A stretch of DNA of 64,000 nucleotides from Phycisphaerales bacterium (GTDB taxonomy: Bacteria > Planctomycetota > Phycisphaerae > Phycisphaerales > SM1A02): NCBI GenBank assembly GCA_007693845.1, contig RECV01000142.1, positions 30,957-94,956 of the forward strand. Reading direction: 5' to 3'. A program made the translations under genes and the position numbers. The notes beneath the pieces are model-generated. The model worked only from the letters and a program-made list of their open reading frames with translations, did no database searches and was not told the DNA's origin. Below, one piece after another: positions 17,934 to 27,523 of this stretch (positions are counted from its first letter, which is position 1; every line of letters starts with the position of its first letter).

Positions 17934-18950
17934 ATGGCCGCACCCGATACTGCCCAGATTGAAACCGCCGCCGAGAAGTTTCGCGAGGACTACCTCAAAA
18001 CGAAGGACCAGATCAAGAAGGCCGTGGTCGGTCACGAGGAGATCGTCGACGGCGTGCTCGTATGCCTCTTTGCCGGCGGCCACGCCCTGCTCGAAGGCGT
18101 GCCGGGGCTCGGCAAGACGCTGCTGATCCGCTCCCTCTCCGAGGCGCTGCATCTGCACTTCTCCCGCATTCAGTTCACGCCCGACCTCATGCCGGCCGAC
18201 ATCACCGGCACCACGATCGTGGTCGAGACCGAACACGGCCGGGACTTCCAGTTCCGGAAAGGGCCGCTCTTCGCCCAGATCGTCCTCGCGGACGAAATCA
18301 ACCGCGCCACACCCAAGACGCAATCCGCGCTGCTCGAAGCGATGCAGGAAAAGTCGATCACCGTCGGCGGAGAGACGCACATTCTCGAAAAGCCTTTCTT
18401 CGTCATGGCGACCCAGAACCCGATCGAGCAGGAAGGTACGTATCCGCTGCCCGAAGCGCAGCTTGACCGTTTCTTCTACAAGCTCGAGGTTGGTTACTCC
18501 AGCCGTGAAGATCTCTCGGAGATTCTCAATCGCACGACCGCCGGCGAACAGCCGAAGATTGAGCAGGTCCTCGACGCACCGTCGATTCTTGAACACCAAT
18601 CGCTGGTGCGGCGGGTGATCATTGCCCCGCATGTGCAGGACTATGCCGTTCGCATGGTCATGGCGACACACCCCGGAGGCGAACTGGCCACGCCGCAGGT
18701 CAACAAGTTCCTGCGCTTCGGCGCAAGCCCCCGCGCGGCACAGACGCTCGTGCTGGCCGGCAAGGTGAAGGCCCTGCTCGACGGCCGCGCGAACGTCTCC
18801 GTGGAAGACATTCGCGCATCCGCGCTTCCCGCGCTGCGGCACCGTTGTCTGCTGAACTTTGAAGGTGAGGCGGAAGGCAAGACGACCGATGAGATCATTC
18901 AGAACATCGTGGAGACCCTGCCGACGGATGTCGGGGTGAGTGCTGCGTAG
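17934..18950 (+). CDS. MoxR-family AAA+ ATPase (orphan copy)
   Basis: A 338-residue AAA+ ATPase of the MoxR group, chaperone-like proteins that usually act with von Willebrand domain partners. Walker A is GVPGLGKTLL, followed by FTPDLMPADITGT, Walker B in IVLADEINRATPKTQSALLEAMQE and sensor 1 in FVMATQNPIEQEGTYPLPEAQLDRF. The C-terminal lid contains the conserved LRFGASPRAAQTLVLAGKVKALLDGR block. Unlike the second copy at 60194, it has no DUF58 or vWA gene beside it: upstream is a divergent zinc-ribbon membrane protein, downstream a sugar isomerase with its own promoter. Confidence 0.93.
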   Translation: MAAPDTAQIETAAEKFREDYLKTKDQIKKAVVGHEEIVDGVLVCLFAGGHALLEGVPGLGKTLLIRSLSEALHLHFSRIQFTPDLMPADITGTTIVVETEHGRDFQFRKGPLFAQIVLADEINRATPKTQSALLEAMQEKSITVGGETHILEKPFFVMATQNPIEQEGTYPLPEAQLDRFFYKLEVGYSSREDLSEILNRTTAGEQPKIEQVLDAPSILEHQSLVRRVIIAPHVQDYAVRMVMATHPGGELATPQVNKFLRFGASPRAAQTLVLAGKVKALLDGRANVSVEDIRASALPALRHRCLLNFEGEAEGKTTDEIIQNIVETLPTDVGVSAA

Positions 18951-19067
18951 AGGTGGAAGTTCGAGGCAGACCGGCGCCGATGGAATGCGCGTGGAAAACG
19001 CCCGGCCTCATGGAGCATGGCTCGGTCGTGCCTGGGACTGCTTCACCGTCAATGTACCGCACTTTCG

Positions 19068-19073
19068 TATACT
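19068..19073 (+). promoter_or_regulatory. Candidate -10 element of the isomerase/HD-GYP operon
   Basis: TATACT, then six bases, then ATG 19080; the spacing predicts a leaderless transcript. This also decides the start against an in-frame upstream ATG at 19017. Confidence 0.5.
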
Positions 19074-19079
19074 CTGGGT

Positions 19080-19952
19080 ATGTCGCCACTCTTCTCGATC
19101 TCACTCGCGCAGTGGTCGTTGCACCGGATGATCTTTGCCGGCGAACTGCACCCGCTCGACTTCCCGCGGTTTGCGAAGGACACCTTCGGCATTGACGCCG
19201 TCGAGTTCGTCAATCGCTGCTTCAAGGATCACTATGCCGACGATGATCTCAGCTACCTGCCGGAGTTGAAACAGCGCTGCGATGATCTTGGCGTGAAGCC
19301 GCTGCTTTACATGATTGATCGGCAGGGCGACCTCGGTGATCCCGATGAATCGCAGCGTTCGCAAGCCGTCAACAACCATCGAAAGTGGCTCGAAGCGGTC
19401 AGTTATCTCGGCGGACACGCAATCCGGGTGAACGCGCGATCCGAAGGCACGCGCGAGGAACAGGCGAAACTCGCGGCGGATGGATTGCGCCGCCTGTGCG
19501 AATACGCCGAGCCGTTCGGGCTCAGCGTGCTCGTGGAGAATCACGGCGGCTTTTCCTCCGATGGCGCGTGGCTGGCCGGTGTCATGCGCGCCGTTGATCA
19601 TCCATGTTGCGGCACGCTGCCCGATTTCGGCAACTTCTGTCTCGACTGGAATCGCCGCGATGATCCCGAAGCGTGGTACGACAAGTACCGTGGCGTGGAA
19701 GAACTGATGCCCTTTGCCCGCGCGGTCAGCGCGAAGTCCAACGTCTTCGACGAATCCGGCAACGAGCGCATCATCGACTACGAACGAATGCTTCGAATCG
19801 TGCTCGGCACCGGCTACCGCGGCTACATAGGAATTGAGTTCGAAGGTGAAGAGCTCAGCGAAGTGGACGGAATCCGTGAGACACAACGCCTGCTGGAGTG
19901 CCTGCGGGACAAACTGTCGCCTTCCTTTGAAGCGGAAGCGATTCGCGGATGA
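19080..19952 (+). CDS. Sugar phosphate isomerase/epimerase family TIM barrel
   Basis: A 290-residue member of the xylose-isomerase-like TIM barrel (AP endonuclease family 2) group, which isomerises or epimerises small sugars with a divalent metal. Visible features are SISLAQWSLHR at the N-terminus, DAVEFVNRCF, LGGHAIRVNARS, GLSVLVENHGGFSSD with a metal-ligand Glu, CGTLPDFGNF, AVSAKSNVFDE and GYIGIEFEGE near the end. The substrate cannot be told. ATG 19080 is chosen from the -10 spacing. The last codons overlap the next gene (ATGA), so the two are co-translated. Confidence 0.87.
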   Translation: MSPLFSISLAQWSLHRMIFAGELHPLDFPRFAKDTFGIDAVEFVNRCFKDHYADDDLSYLPELKQRCDDLGVKPLLYMIDRQGDLGDPDESQRSQAVNNHRKWLEAVSYLGGHAIRVNARSEGTREEQAKLAADGLRRLCEYAEPFGLSVLVENHGGFSSDGAWLAGVMRAVDHPCCGTLPDFGNFCLDWNRRDDPEAWYDKYRGVEELMPFARAVSAKSNVFDESGNERIIDYERMLRIVLGTGYRGYIGIEFEGEELSEVDGIRETQRLLECLRDKLSPSFEAEAIRG

Positions 19953-20602
19953 ATCGCGGTGAATCACACAATCCGCCGGAGAAGGATCGCCGGAAGGAAC
20001 CGCGCACTGATCCGCAGCGCACCGCGCACCACGATCTGATCTTCGCATTCGCCCGCGCGAGTGAGCAACACGATGCGGATGTCGGCGATCATCTGCACCA
20101 CATCCGCGCGATCGTCGAGTTGATCGCGTTACAAATGGGCTTCGTGGAAAATGACGCGGAAGATCTCGGCTACGATGCGATGCTGCACGATGTAGGCAAG
20201 CTGCACGTGCCCGCCGACGTGTTGAACAAACGCGATGAACTCACCGAAGAGGAGCGGCAGCTGATTCAGTCACACACCACGCACGGCGAGGTCATGCTTC
20301 AGCAGCGACCGGGCACAAGCCGGGCAGCGCGCATCGCGCGATCACACCATGAGTCATGGGACGGCACGGGCTACCCCGATGGACTTGAGGGCGAAGCGAT
20401 CCCGCTGGAAGCGCGCATCACCGCCGCGGCGGATATGCTCGATGCGCTGCTGGCCGACCGGTCGTACAAGGATGCCTGGTCGTATGATCGGGCGATTCAG
20501 GCGGTGCTGGCGGAGCGCGGCCGGCAACTTGATCCGGGCGTGGCCGATGCGCTGCGCGCCTGCCACGAGGCCGGCTCGCTGCGCCGCGTCTACGACATGT
20601 GA
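19949..20602 (+). CDS. HD-GYP type phosphohydrolase
   Basis: A 217-residue stand-alone HD domain protein with the HD-GYP signature, so probably a cyclic di-GMP phosphodiesterase. Motifs: HHIRAIVELIAL, DAMLHDVGKLHVPADVLNK (the HD pair and following Lys), HTTHGEVML, SHHESWDGTGYPDGLEGEAIPLEARI (the GYP motif) and DMLDALLADRSYKDAW. The first 40 residues are polar with no receiver or sensor domain, so its input is unknown. It overlaps the upstream isomerase gene by four bases. It could oppose the cyclase at 7004, but they are not linked genetically. Confidence 0.9.
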   Translation: MNRGESHNPPEKDRRKEPRTDPQRTAHHDLIFAFARASEQHDADVGDHLHHIRAIVELIALQMGFVENDAEDLGYDAMLHDVGKLHVPADVLNKRDELTEEERQLIQSHTTHGEVMLQQRPGTSRAARIARSHHESWDGTGYPDGLEGEAIPLEARITAAADMLDALLADRSYKDAWSYDRAIQAVLAERGRQLDPGVADALRACHEAGSLRRVYDM

Positions 20603-20622
20603 ATCTTGCATCTGTTCCACGT

Positions 20623-20649
20623 GGCGCGGCACACAAGTTGTGTCGCGCC
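20623..20649. terminator. Strong GC-rich hairpin after the HD-GYP gene
   Basis: Arms GGCGCGGCACA and TGTGTCGCGCC pair over 11 bp with one G-T pair, around the loop CAAGT. No T-run follows, so it may be a weak or Rho-assisted terminator, or an mRNA end-protecting structure, between the HD-GYP gene and mgtE. Confidence 0.4.
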
Positions 20650-20701
20650 GAGATGCTGTTCATGAACCAACTTCACCCCTGCGCAATCGATGGGAGGCAC
20701 C

Positions 20702-22234
20702 ATGGCGTCGAATGGCGAAAAACCTCAAGTCAGTATGCTCCTGGCCGCGGAGATTGCGGAGTTGCTCGACAAGCGACGCACCGTGGAAGCGCGGGATTCT
20801 CTGGTCGACATGCACCCCGCGGAGATTGCAGAACTACTGGTTGAACTGGAGTCGCAGCAGCGGGCGATGGCCTTCCGCATCCTGCCTCGCGATATCGCGG
20901 CGGAAGTGTTTACGGAACTCTCCTCCGATCTGCAGGAACAGCTCACGGAGGAGCTGACCAACGAACAGCTCGCGCAGATGTTCAACGAGATGGAGCCGGA
21001 CGACCGGGCGGAACTTTTCGATGAGATGCCCGGCCAGCTTGTGACGCAGTTGTTGAGCATGATGCGGCCGGAGGAACGCCGCAGCACGCAGGTGATCCTG
21101 AACTATCCGCCGGACAGTGTCGGCCGCCTGATGACGCCCGAGTTCATCTCGCTGCGGCCGGAGTGGACCGTCGAACAGGCGTTCGAGCACATCCGGACGC
21201 GCGGCGAAGAGGCGGAAACGGTACACGTACTTTTCGTGGTCGATGATCGCGGCCGCCTGATCGACGACATTCTCATCCGGGAACTGCTGCTCGCCAACCC
21301 CAGCGCGACGGTCGAGTCGATCATGGACGACAGCGCGATCTGGCTGAACGCGCGTGATGACCGTGAGGAGGCGGTACGCATGATGGAGCGGTACGACGTC
21401 TCGGTGTTGCCGGTCGTCGATCGCGACCACGTGCTTGTGGGTATCGTCACGTTCGACGACGTGGCGGACGTGGCGGAAGAGGAAACCACGGAAGATATTC
21501 ACAAGGGCGGTGCGGTCGCGCCGCTTGACATGAGCTACGGCGAAACGTCGATTCTCACGCTCGTCAAAAAGAGGGCCGGCTGGCTGTTGCTGCTCGTCGC
21601 CGTGGCGATTCTTTCTTCGGAAGTCATCGGCCAGTTCGAGGAAACGCTCGAAGCGGTGCTGGTGCTCGCCTTCTTCATCCCGCTTCTCATCGACAGCGGC
21701 GGCAACGCGGGCTCGCAGTCAGCCACCATCATGGTTCGCGCGATTGCGACCGGGGATGTCCATCTCAAACAGTGGTTAGGCACGCTGGGCAAGGAAGTCT
21801 TCGTCGGCCTGCTGCTCGGCGGCCTCATGGGAATCGCGAGCGCGTTGCTCGGCCTCTGGCGCGGCGGGTGGGAAATCGGCCTGATCGTCGGCCTGTCGAT
21901 GGTGTCGATCGTCGTCATCGCCAACCTCATCGGCACGCTCACGCCGTTCGTCCTCAGCCGAATGCGACTCGACCCGGCCACCGCCAGTAGTCCGCTGATC
22001 ACGACCGTGGCGGACGTCACCGGTCTGCTGATTTACTTCTCGATCGCCACGGGCATCATTGCCATGCTTGATTTCACGGTGGACCCGGAGGAGACGGAAG
22101 AGGAGAACGCCATCGAGCTCGTTGTCCCGGATGAGGCCGGCGCTGACCGCTCGCCCGTCGGCGGCACCACGGCCGGGCCGCTCACGATCGACTGGATGGG
22201 TGAGCAGCGTGCGGCCGGGGTCCGTGCGGTGTGA
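20702..22234 (+). CDS. mgtE: Magnesium transporter MgtE
   Basis: A 510-residue homodimeric Mg2+ channel/transporter. The N-terminal helical superhelix repeat (MHPAEIAELLVELESQQRAMAFRILPRDIAAEVFTEL) is followed by two CBS domains (VGRLMTPEFISLRPEWTVEQAF and AIWLNARDDREEAVRMMERYDVSVLPVVD) that sense cytosolic Mg2+. Five membrane spans follow, with the pore block PLLIDSGGNAGSQSATIMVRA. The tail of about 45 residues is acidic and extends past the usual end. The start at 20702 is set by GGGAGG 4 nt upstream. The upstream gap of about 100 bp is too short for an M-box riboswitch. Confidence 0.95.
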   Translation: MASNGEKPQVSMLLAAEIAELLDKRRTVEARDSLVDMHPAEIAELLVELESQQRAMAFRILPRDIAAEVFTELSSDLQEQLTEELTNEQLAQMFNEMEPDDRAELFDEMPGQLVTQLLSMMRPEERRSTQVILNYPPDSVGRLMTPEFISLRPEWTVEQAFEHIRTRGEEAETVHVLFVVDDRGRLIDDILIRELLLANPSATVESIMDDSAIWLNARDDREEAVRMMERYDVSVLPVVDRDHVLVGIVTFDDVADVAEEETTEDIHKGGAVAPLDMSYGETSILTLVKKRAGWLLLLVAVAILSSEVIGQFEETLEAVLVLAFFIPLLIDSGGNAGSQSATIMVRAIATGDVHLKQWLGTLGKEVFVGLLLGGLMGIASALLGLWRGGWEIGLIVGLSMVSIVVIANLIGTLTPFVLSRMRLDPATASSPLITTVADVTGLLIYFSIATGIIAMLDFTVDPEETEEENAIELVVPDEAGADRSPVGGTTAGPLTIDWMGEQRAAGVRAV

Positions 22235-22305
22235 TTGCGCGGCGGGCTTGGCGATTTCGGTTGTGGATGACCTGTCAACTCGCCTCGTTCTCTCGCGCGA
22301 GCAGG

Positions 22306-22311
22306 TAGAAT
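22306..22311 (+). promoter_or_regulatory. Candidate -10 element upstream of dnaE
   Basis: TAGAAT lies about 76 nt before the dnaE ATG, which would give a leader of about 70 nt. Confidence 0.3.
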
Positions 22312-22386
22312 GTGTCTGAATCATGATCTGGTGGAGTGCTCCCCGGTCATTGCCGACTGAACCACAAGATATGGGGCATACCGCGC

Positions 22387-25300
22387 ATGGCTGCCACGCC
22401 CGCTTTCGCACACCTGCACCTGCATACCGAGTATTCCCTTCTCGATGGCGGGAACAAGATCTCCGCGCTCGTGAACCGCGTGAAAGAGCTCGGCATGGAT
22501 GCCGTGGCAATGACCGACCACGGCAACATGTACGGCGCGATCGAGTTCTACACCAAAGCGCGCGAAGCCGGCATCAAGCCGATCCTTGGCATCGAGGCCT
22601 ATGTCGCTCCGGAAGATCGACGTGTCAAGCGTTCCACCGGCGTCGCCGACGGCGGCTTCCACCTGGTTCTCCTGGCGGAGAACAACATCGGCTGGCAGCA
22701 CCTGCTCAAGCTCACCTCCGACTCGTTCCGCGAAGGTTTCTACTACAAGCCGCGAATGGACAAGTCCACCCTGACGCAGTGGGGGGACGGTCTGATCGCG
22801 ATCAACGGTCACCTCGGCAGCTCGATCGCACACTACCTCACGCAGTACGTGCAGACGAACAACGACAAGCACTGGAGTGAAGCGATCGCGGAAGCCACGT
22901 GGCACGCCCGAACGTTCACGCCCAACGAGCAGGGCGAGCCGCGGTTCTACATCGAGTTGCAGCGTCACGACACACCGGAGCAGGATCGCATCAATCCTCT
23001 GCTGGTGAAGCTCGCCCGGGAACTCGATCTGCCGCTCGTCTGTGATAACGATGCGCACTTCCTTCGCGCGGAAGACTGGGACACGCACGATTCACTCTGC
23101 TGCATCTCGATGGCCAAGCTGAAGGAGGAAGAGAACCGGCTTCACTATCCGAAAAAGCTCTACGTCACCAGCCCCGAAGAGATGACGGAGCGGTTTGATG
23201 ACCTGCCTGAAGCGGTGGAAAACTCCGCGAAGATCGCAGTTCGCTGCAACGTCGAACTGAACTTCACCGCCAACCACGCCCCGGTCGTGCAGGTCGTCAA
23301 GCAGGAAAGCGCAAAGGCAACCGGTGATGATGGTGCTGAAGCTCACCTGCGCGGCTCCACCGAGTGGTTCAAGGCGTTCTGCGCTCAGTACGAACTCCTA
23401 CCGTTCGATGCGGAGAAAAATCCCGATCTTGATCAGGCGCAACTCAAAGATGACTGCGATGCGGCTTTGCGCGAACTTTGCGAAGCGGGTTTGATCTGGC
23501 GGTACGGCGAAAACGGCATCACCGACGAAATCCGCGCGCGACTCGAGCGTGAGCTCAAAATCCTTGCCGACAAACTCATCAGCGCGTACTTCCTCATCTG
23601 CTGGGATTTCGTCAACTGGGCGCGGCAACACGGCATCCCCGCTTCTGCGCGCGGCTCCGGTGTCGGCACCATGGTCGGGTACGTGCTCGGCCTGTCCAAT
23701 GCGTGTCCGGTGCACTACGGACTGCTGTTCGAACGGTTCACCGATCCCGATCGCAGCGAATACCCCGATATCGATATCGACATCTGCCAGGACGGCCGCG
23801 CGGAGGTGATCGAACACGTCCGGCAGAAGTACGGCCACGTGGCGCAGATCATCACGTTCGGCCGGCTCAAGGCTAAGGCCGCGATCAAAGACGTCGCACG
23901 TGTGATGGGTCTCACGCCCAGTGACGGCCAGCGCCTGGCGAACCTCGTGCCGAACGAACTCAACATCACCCTTGATGCGGCCCTTGAAAAAGATCCGGAC
24001 TTCAAGCAGGAGTACGAGGGGAATCCGGTTGCGCGAAAGGTGATCGACACCGCGCGGGCGCTGGAGAACCACGCGCGGCACGCCGGCATCCACGCCGCCG
24101 GCGCGGTCATCGCCACCCAGCCGCTCGATAACATCGTTCCCCTCTGCAAAGCCAGCGGCTCGGACGATATCGTCACACAGTGGGACGGTCCGACGTGTGA
24201 GAAGGTCGGCCTGCTCAAGATGGACTTCCTGGGCCTGCGCACACTCAGCACGATCGAGCGCGCCAAGGAACTCATCAAGCAGTCACTGCCGGACGAAGCG
24301 ATCTGGAACGCGGTCGGACGGAGTGAGGATTTCAAGCGCGCAGAAGCGGAACGCGGGCCGCATCCGCTCGATCTTGAACGGTTGCACTACACCGATTCGA
24401 AGGTGCTCGGTCTGTTCCAGCGGGCCGACACGGCGGGGATTTTCCAGTTTGAATCCGGCGGCATGCGGAAGCTGCTGCAGGAAATGAAACCCGACCGTCT
24501 GGAAGATCTCATCGCCGCCAACGCGCTCTTCCGTCCCGGTCCGATGGATCTCATCCCCGACTACTGCATGCGCAAGCACGGCCGGCAGGAAGTCCCGAAA
24601 GTCCACCCGATCGTCGATCAGTTCACCGATGAGACCTACGGCATCATGGTCTATCAGGAACAGGTCATGCAGATCGTGCACTCACTCGGCGACATTCCGC
24701 TCCGCGAGGCGTACACGCTCATCAAGGCGATCAGCAAGAAGAAGCACAAGGTCATCGACGACTTGCGCCCGAAGTTCATCGAGGGCGCGAAAGAGAAGGG
24801 GCTCGCTGAAGCACAGGCCAACGAACTGTTCGATCTGATCCTGAAGTTCGCCGGCTACGGCTTCAATAAGTCGCACTCCACCGGCTACGCGATTATTGCG
24901 TACCAGACGGCGTATCTGAAGACGTACTTCCCAAACCAGTACATGGCCGCCCTGCTGAGCTACGAAAGCCAGGCGCGCAAGATCGAGGACTGGTCGATTT
25001 ATCTCGAAGACTGCAAGCAGACGCGGTTCCCGGATCACACGGATGCCCGGCCGCATCTGGGCGTGGAAGTCAAACCGCCGGACATCAATCTCTCTGATGC
25101 GAGCTTTACCGTAGTTCACATGGAGGATGAGCCGCGCGACACCCTGCACGGCCACGTGCGATTCGGGCTCGGCGCGATCAAGGGCGCGGGCAAGAACGCC
25201 GTGAAGGCCATCATCGAAGAGCGCGAGAAGAACGGCCCGTTCAAGGGCATCTACGAGTTCTGCGAGCGGGTACCGACGCGCCTGGCCAACAAGGCGACGA

Positions 25301-26286
25301 TTGAATCGCTGGTCAAGGCCGGAGCGTTCGATTCGATGCACGGCACGCCACAGCGGGCCGCGGCGTTGGCGGCGATCGACGACGCCATCGCGGCGGGGCA
25401 GACGGCTGCGGAAGATCGCCGCAGCGGCCAGATGAACTTCTTCGGGGGGGGATTGGTCGAGGAAACGGTGCAAGAGGAGGCGCAGCCCGAACGCCCGTTG
25501 CCGAGTGTCACGCCGTGGGACGAGATAACCACGCTCGGCTACGAGAAGGAAGTCCTGGGCTTCCACATCTCCGGTCACCCGATCGATCGATACGAATCAA
25601 CGCTGCGCACGTTCCGCACCGCGGAGGTGAAGGAAGTTACCAACCTCAACCACGACCAGATCGTGGTGCTCGGCGGCATGATGTCACGCGTGCGCATCAC
25701 CCAGGTCCGCAACGGTCGCAGCGCGGGCGAGAAGATGGCCATGATCGGGCTGACGGACAAAACCGGCACGATCGAGGGCGTGGTCTTTTCATCCACCTTC
25801 CAGAAAGCGGCCACGCACCTGCAGACGGACGCCATTCTGTTTCTCGTCGCGCGGATTGACCGTTCGCGCGGCACCGAGCCGCAGATCATTGTCGATCAGG
25901 TCCTTCGGCCGGAGGATGCCCCGCGTTATCTGACGCGCAGCATCGAGTTGGAGTTCGATGCCTCGGCACCGAACGGTTCTCTGGAGTCCATGATGTCGTT
26001 TGCCTCGGGCATTCTGCAACAGGCCGGTCAGTCACGCGTGGTGGACGGTGCCCGGCCGGCGGAGATCCTGGTACGCATCCTGACGGGCGAGAAACGGGTC
26101 ACGCTGAAGCCGAGCCGCCTGCGCGCGATCGTGGATGACCATTTGCTGAGACAGTTGCGCGATCTGCTGGGTGAACAACATGTCCGCATCATTCCCGGCT
26201 CGCCCCCATCGCGGAACAACGGTAACAATCGGCGTTACCAGGGCAACGGCTCGCGCAATCGCGCCACGGCAGCAGTGGAAGGGTGA
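22387..26286 (+). CDS. dnaE: DNA polymerase III subunit alpha
   Basis: The replicative polymerase, 1299 residues. The N-terminal PHP domain starts AHLHLHTEYSLLDGGNK. The catalytic aspartates sit in FERFTDPDRSEYPDIDIDICQDGR near residue 458, with GSGVGTMVGYVLGLSNACP before it and FNKSHSTGYAIIAYQTAYLKTYFP after it. The helix-hairpin-helix part, a predicted beta-clamp contact region and the OB fold (ITQVRNGRSAGEKMAMIGLTDKTGTIEGVVF) are present. The length is a little above E. coli DnaE1. ATG 22387 matches the family start; the ribosome site is weak. It is a single gene, not in an operon. Confidence 0.97.
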   Translation: MAATPAFAHLHLHTEYSLLDGGNKISALVNRVKELGMDAVAMTDHGNMYGAIEFYTKAREAGIKPILGIEAYVAPEDRRVKRSTGVADGGFHLVLLAENNIGWQHLLKLTSDSFREGFYYKPRMDKSTLTQWGDGLIAINGHLGSSIAHYLTQYVQTNNDKHWSEAIAEATWHARTFTPNEQGEPRFYIELQRHDTPEQDRINPLLVKLARELDLPLVCDNDAHFLRAEDWDTHDSLCCISMAKLKEEENRLHYPKKLYVTSPEEMTERFDDLPEAVENSAKIAVRCNVELNFTANHAPVVQVVKQESAKATGDDGAEAHLRGSTEWFKAFCAQYELLPFDAEKNPDLDQAQLKDDCDAALRELCEAGLIWRYGENGITDEIRARLERELKILADKLISAYFLICWDFVNWARQHGIPASARGSGVGTMVGYVLGLSNACPVHYGLLFERFTDPDRSEYPDIDIDICQDGRAEVIEHVRQKYGHVAQIITFGRLKAKAAIKDVARVMGLTPSDGQRLANLVPNELNITLDAALEKDPDFKQEYEGNPVARKVIDTARALENHARHAGIHAAGAVIATQPLDNIVPLCKASGSDDIVTQWDGPTCEKVGLLKMDFLGLRTLSTIERAKELIKQSLPDEAIWNAVGRSEDFKRAEAERGPHPLDLERLHYTDSKVLGLFQRADTAGIFQFESGGMRKLLQEMKPDRLEDLIAANALFRPGPMDLIPDYCMRKHGRQEVPKVHPIVDQFTDETYGIMVYQEQVMQIVHSLGDIPLREAYTLIKAISKKKHKVIDDLRPKFIEGAKEKGLAEAQANELFDLILKFAGYGFNKSHSTGYAIIAYQTAYLKTYFPNQYMAALLSYESQARKIEDWSIYLEDCKQTRFPDHTDARPHLGVEVKPPDINLSDASFTVVHMEDEPRDTLHGHVRFGLGAIKGAGKNAVKAIIEEREKNGPFKGIYEFCERVPTRLANKATIESLVKAGAFDSMHGTPQRAAALAAIDDAIAAGQTAAEDRRSGQMNFFGGGLVEETVQEEAQPERPLPSVTPWDEITTLGYEKEVLGFHISGHPIDRYESTLRTFRTAEVKEVTNLNHDQIVVLGGMMSRVRITQVRNGRSAGEKMAMIGLTDKTGTIEGVVFSSTFQKAATHLQTDAILFLVARIDRSRGTEPQIIVDQVLRPEDAPRYLTRSIELEFDASAPNGSLESMMSFASGILQQAGQSRVVDGARPAEILVRILTGEKRVTLKPSRLRAIVDDHLLRQLRDLLGEQHVRIIPGSPPSRNNGNNRRYQGNGSRNRATAAVEG

Positions 26287-26308
26287 CCGGCGGAGCGGGG
26301 AGAGTCGT

Positions 26309-26327
26309 CAAGCCCGGCTTCGGCTTG
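26309..26327. terminator. Hairpin between the convergent dnaE and REC-GAF genes
   Basis: CAAGCC and GGCTTG arms around CGGCTTC lie in the 41-bp gap between two convergent stops. There is no T-run. It could serve as a short bidirectional terminator. Confidence 0.3.
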
Positions 26328-27473
26328 TCACGCTGCCATCCCACCAAAGCCAAGGCCGAAATCGTCGTTGAAATCCAACTCGTCGTCGGAGGCCTCTTCG
26401 GGCCAGTCCGCGACCGCGCGATGGTGAATCTTCAGCACCGTCGCCAGTTGTTCGGCGAAGATCGGACGCAGAATATCGATGGTTTCCGGCAACGAGTCGT
26501 CGAACGGTTTGTCCGCGGATCGAAACAGAACCACGATCGCCATGCACTCCCCTTCATGGCGGCAGGGATACGCGATCACCTGTGACTGGCTGAGCATGCC
26601 GCTATCAACGCCGATCCACTCCGCGAACTCCTCCGCATCTTCAAACGCGATGGGATCGACTTCCTCCGCGAGCTGCGGGCAGATGGCTTCGCCCAGTCGC
26701 TCCAACACCGCGCTGATGGTCTCGCGGGGACAGTCATAATTGACGTACGCCCCGAGCGAGAACGCCGTTTCGTCCTCGGGCAGGAACACGGCAGCGTTGG
26801 TCGGCCCCGTCTTGCTCAACAGGTACTCGAGTGAAGTTCGAAGCAGATCCTCGATGTCGAGTTCCTGTCGAAGCAACGTGCGATACTCGCTTGCCATGGA
26901 GATTTCGTTCATTTGTTCGCTCATTTCCTGATAGGCGTTGACGAGGTCCTGGCAAAGGTGGTCGAGCTGCTCGGAGATATCATGCCGCGCCTGGTTGAGC
27001 TGCCGGCAGATGAGCTTCAGCCGAGCGAGCCGATGCCGATCGTGTCGCGCTTTCCGCGTGCGCGCCACGGCGGCCTCGACGCGGCTGGCAAACGTCTCGG
27101 GCGTGGTCGGCAGATCAATGACATCGATCGCGCCGTGTCGCACCATTCGAAGAATGAAATCCGCCTTGGGTCGATCGCAGAACGGAATGACCCCCAGCTC
27201 GGGGTGTGCTGCGCACAGGTGCGCGAGCGGCTGGGCGGACAGCCGGTCGGTGTCCAGAAGCACGAGATCAAAGTCGTTTTCCTTGGCAGCGAGCGCCTTC
27301 TCCGCTTCGTGGATGGTCGCGCAACAGGTGAGGCGATGCCGACTGCGGTGAAGCGGTTCGATCAGATCGACCAGATCGGCCGGCCCCTCACCGATCATCA
27401 GAACGTGCGCCGGTCCGCGTTTTGGCGCGCCGTCGGTGAGGGCTCGGGTGATCTCCTGTTCGAACGGATTCAT
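26328..27473 (-). CDS. Degenerate receiver-coiled coil-GAF protein
   Basis: A 381-residue soluble signalling protein and last gene of the operon led by the response regulator at 30444. The first ~135 residues fold like a receiver (HVLMIGEGPADLVDLIEPL, DLVLLDTDRL, IPFCDRPKADFILRMVRHGAIDVIDLPTTPETF). The N-terminal acidic pair is replaced by Gly-Glu, and the conserved lysine position reads Leu, so it is probably a pseudo-receiver although the central Asp is kept. A helical linker (residues ~145-205) leads to a GAF-like domain (LRTSLEYLLSKTGPTNAAVFLPED...). The C-terminus is acidic. No output enzyme domain is seen, so it may bind or regulate the neighbouring kinase. Confidence 0.8.
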   Translation of the reverse strand: MNPFEQEITRALTDGAPKRGPAHVLMIGEGPADLVDLIEPLHRSRHRLTCCATIHEAEKALAAKENDFDLVLLDTDRLSAQPLAHLCAAHPELGVIPFCDRPKADFILRMVRHGAIDVIDLPTTPETFASRVEAAVARTRKARHDRHRLARLKLICRQLNQARHDISEQLDHLCQDLVNAYQEMSEQMNEISMASEYRTLLRQELDIEDLLRTSLEYLLSKTGPTNAAVFLPEDETAFSLGAYVNYDCPRETISAVLERLGEAICPQLAEEVDPIAFEDAEEFAEWIGVDSGMLSQSQVIAYPCRHEGECMAIVVLFRSADKPFDDSLPETIDILRPIFAEQLATVLKIHHRAVADWPEEASDDELDFNDDFGLGFGGMAA

Positions 27474-27523
27474 CGAAATGTCTCCCCGCCATCGGGTTGA
27501 GAGGTGCCGGGTTGTTGGCGACG

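Noticed and set aside
20603..20701. M-box magnesium riboswitch before mgtE
   Set aside because: Only about 100 bp are available and the one strong hairpin pairs GGCGCG-type arms close to the upstream stop; the conserved M-box core is not visible.
24682..25578. Long antisense frame of about 300 codons opposite dnaE
   Set aside because: It lies opposite the conserved polymerase sequence, has no ribosome site or motif, and long antisense frames are expected in GC-rich genes.
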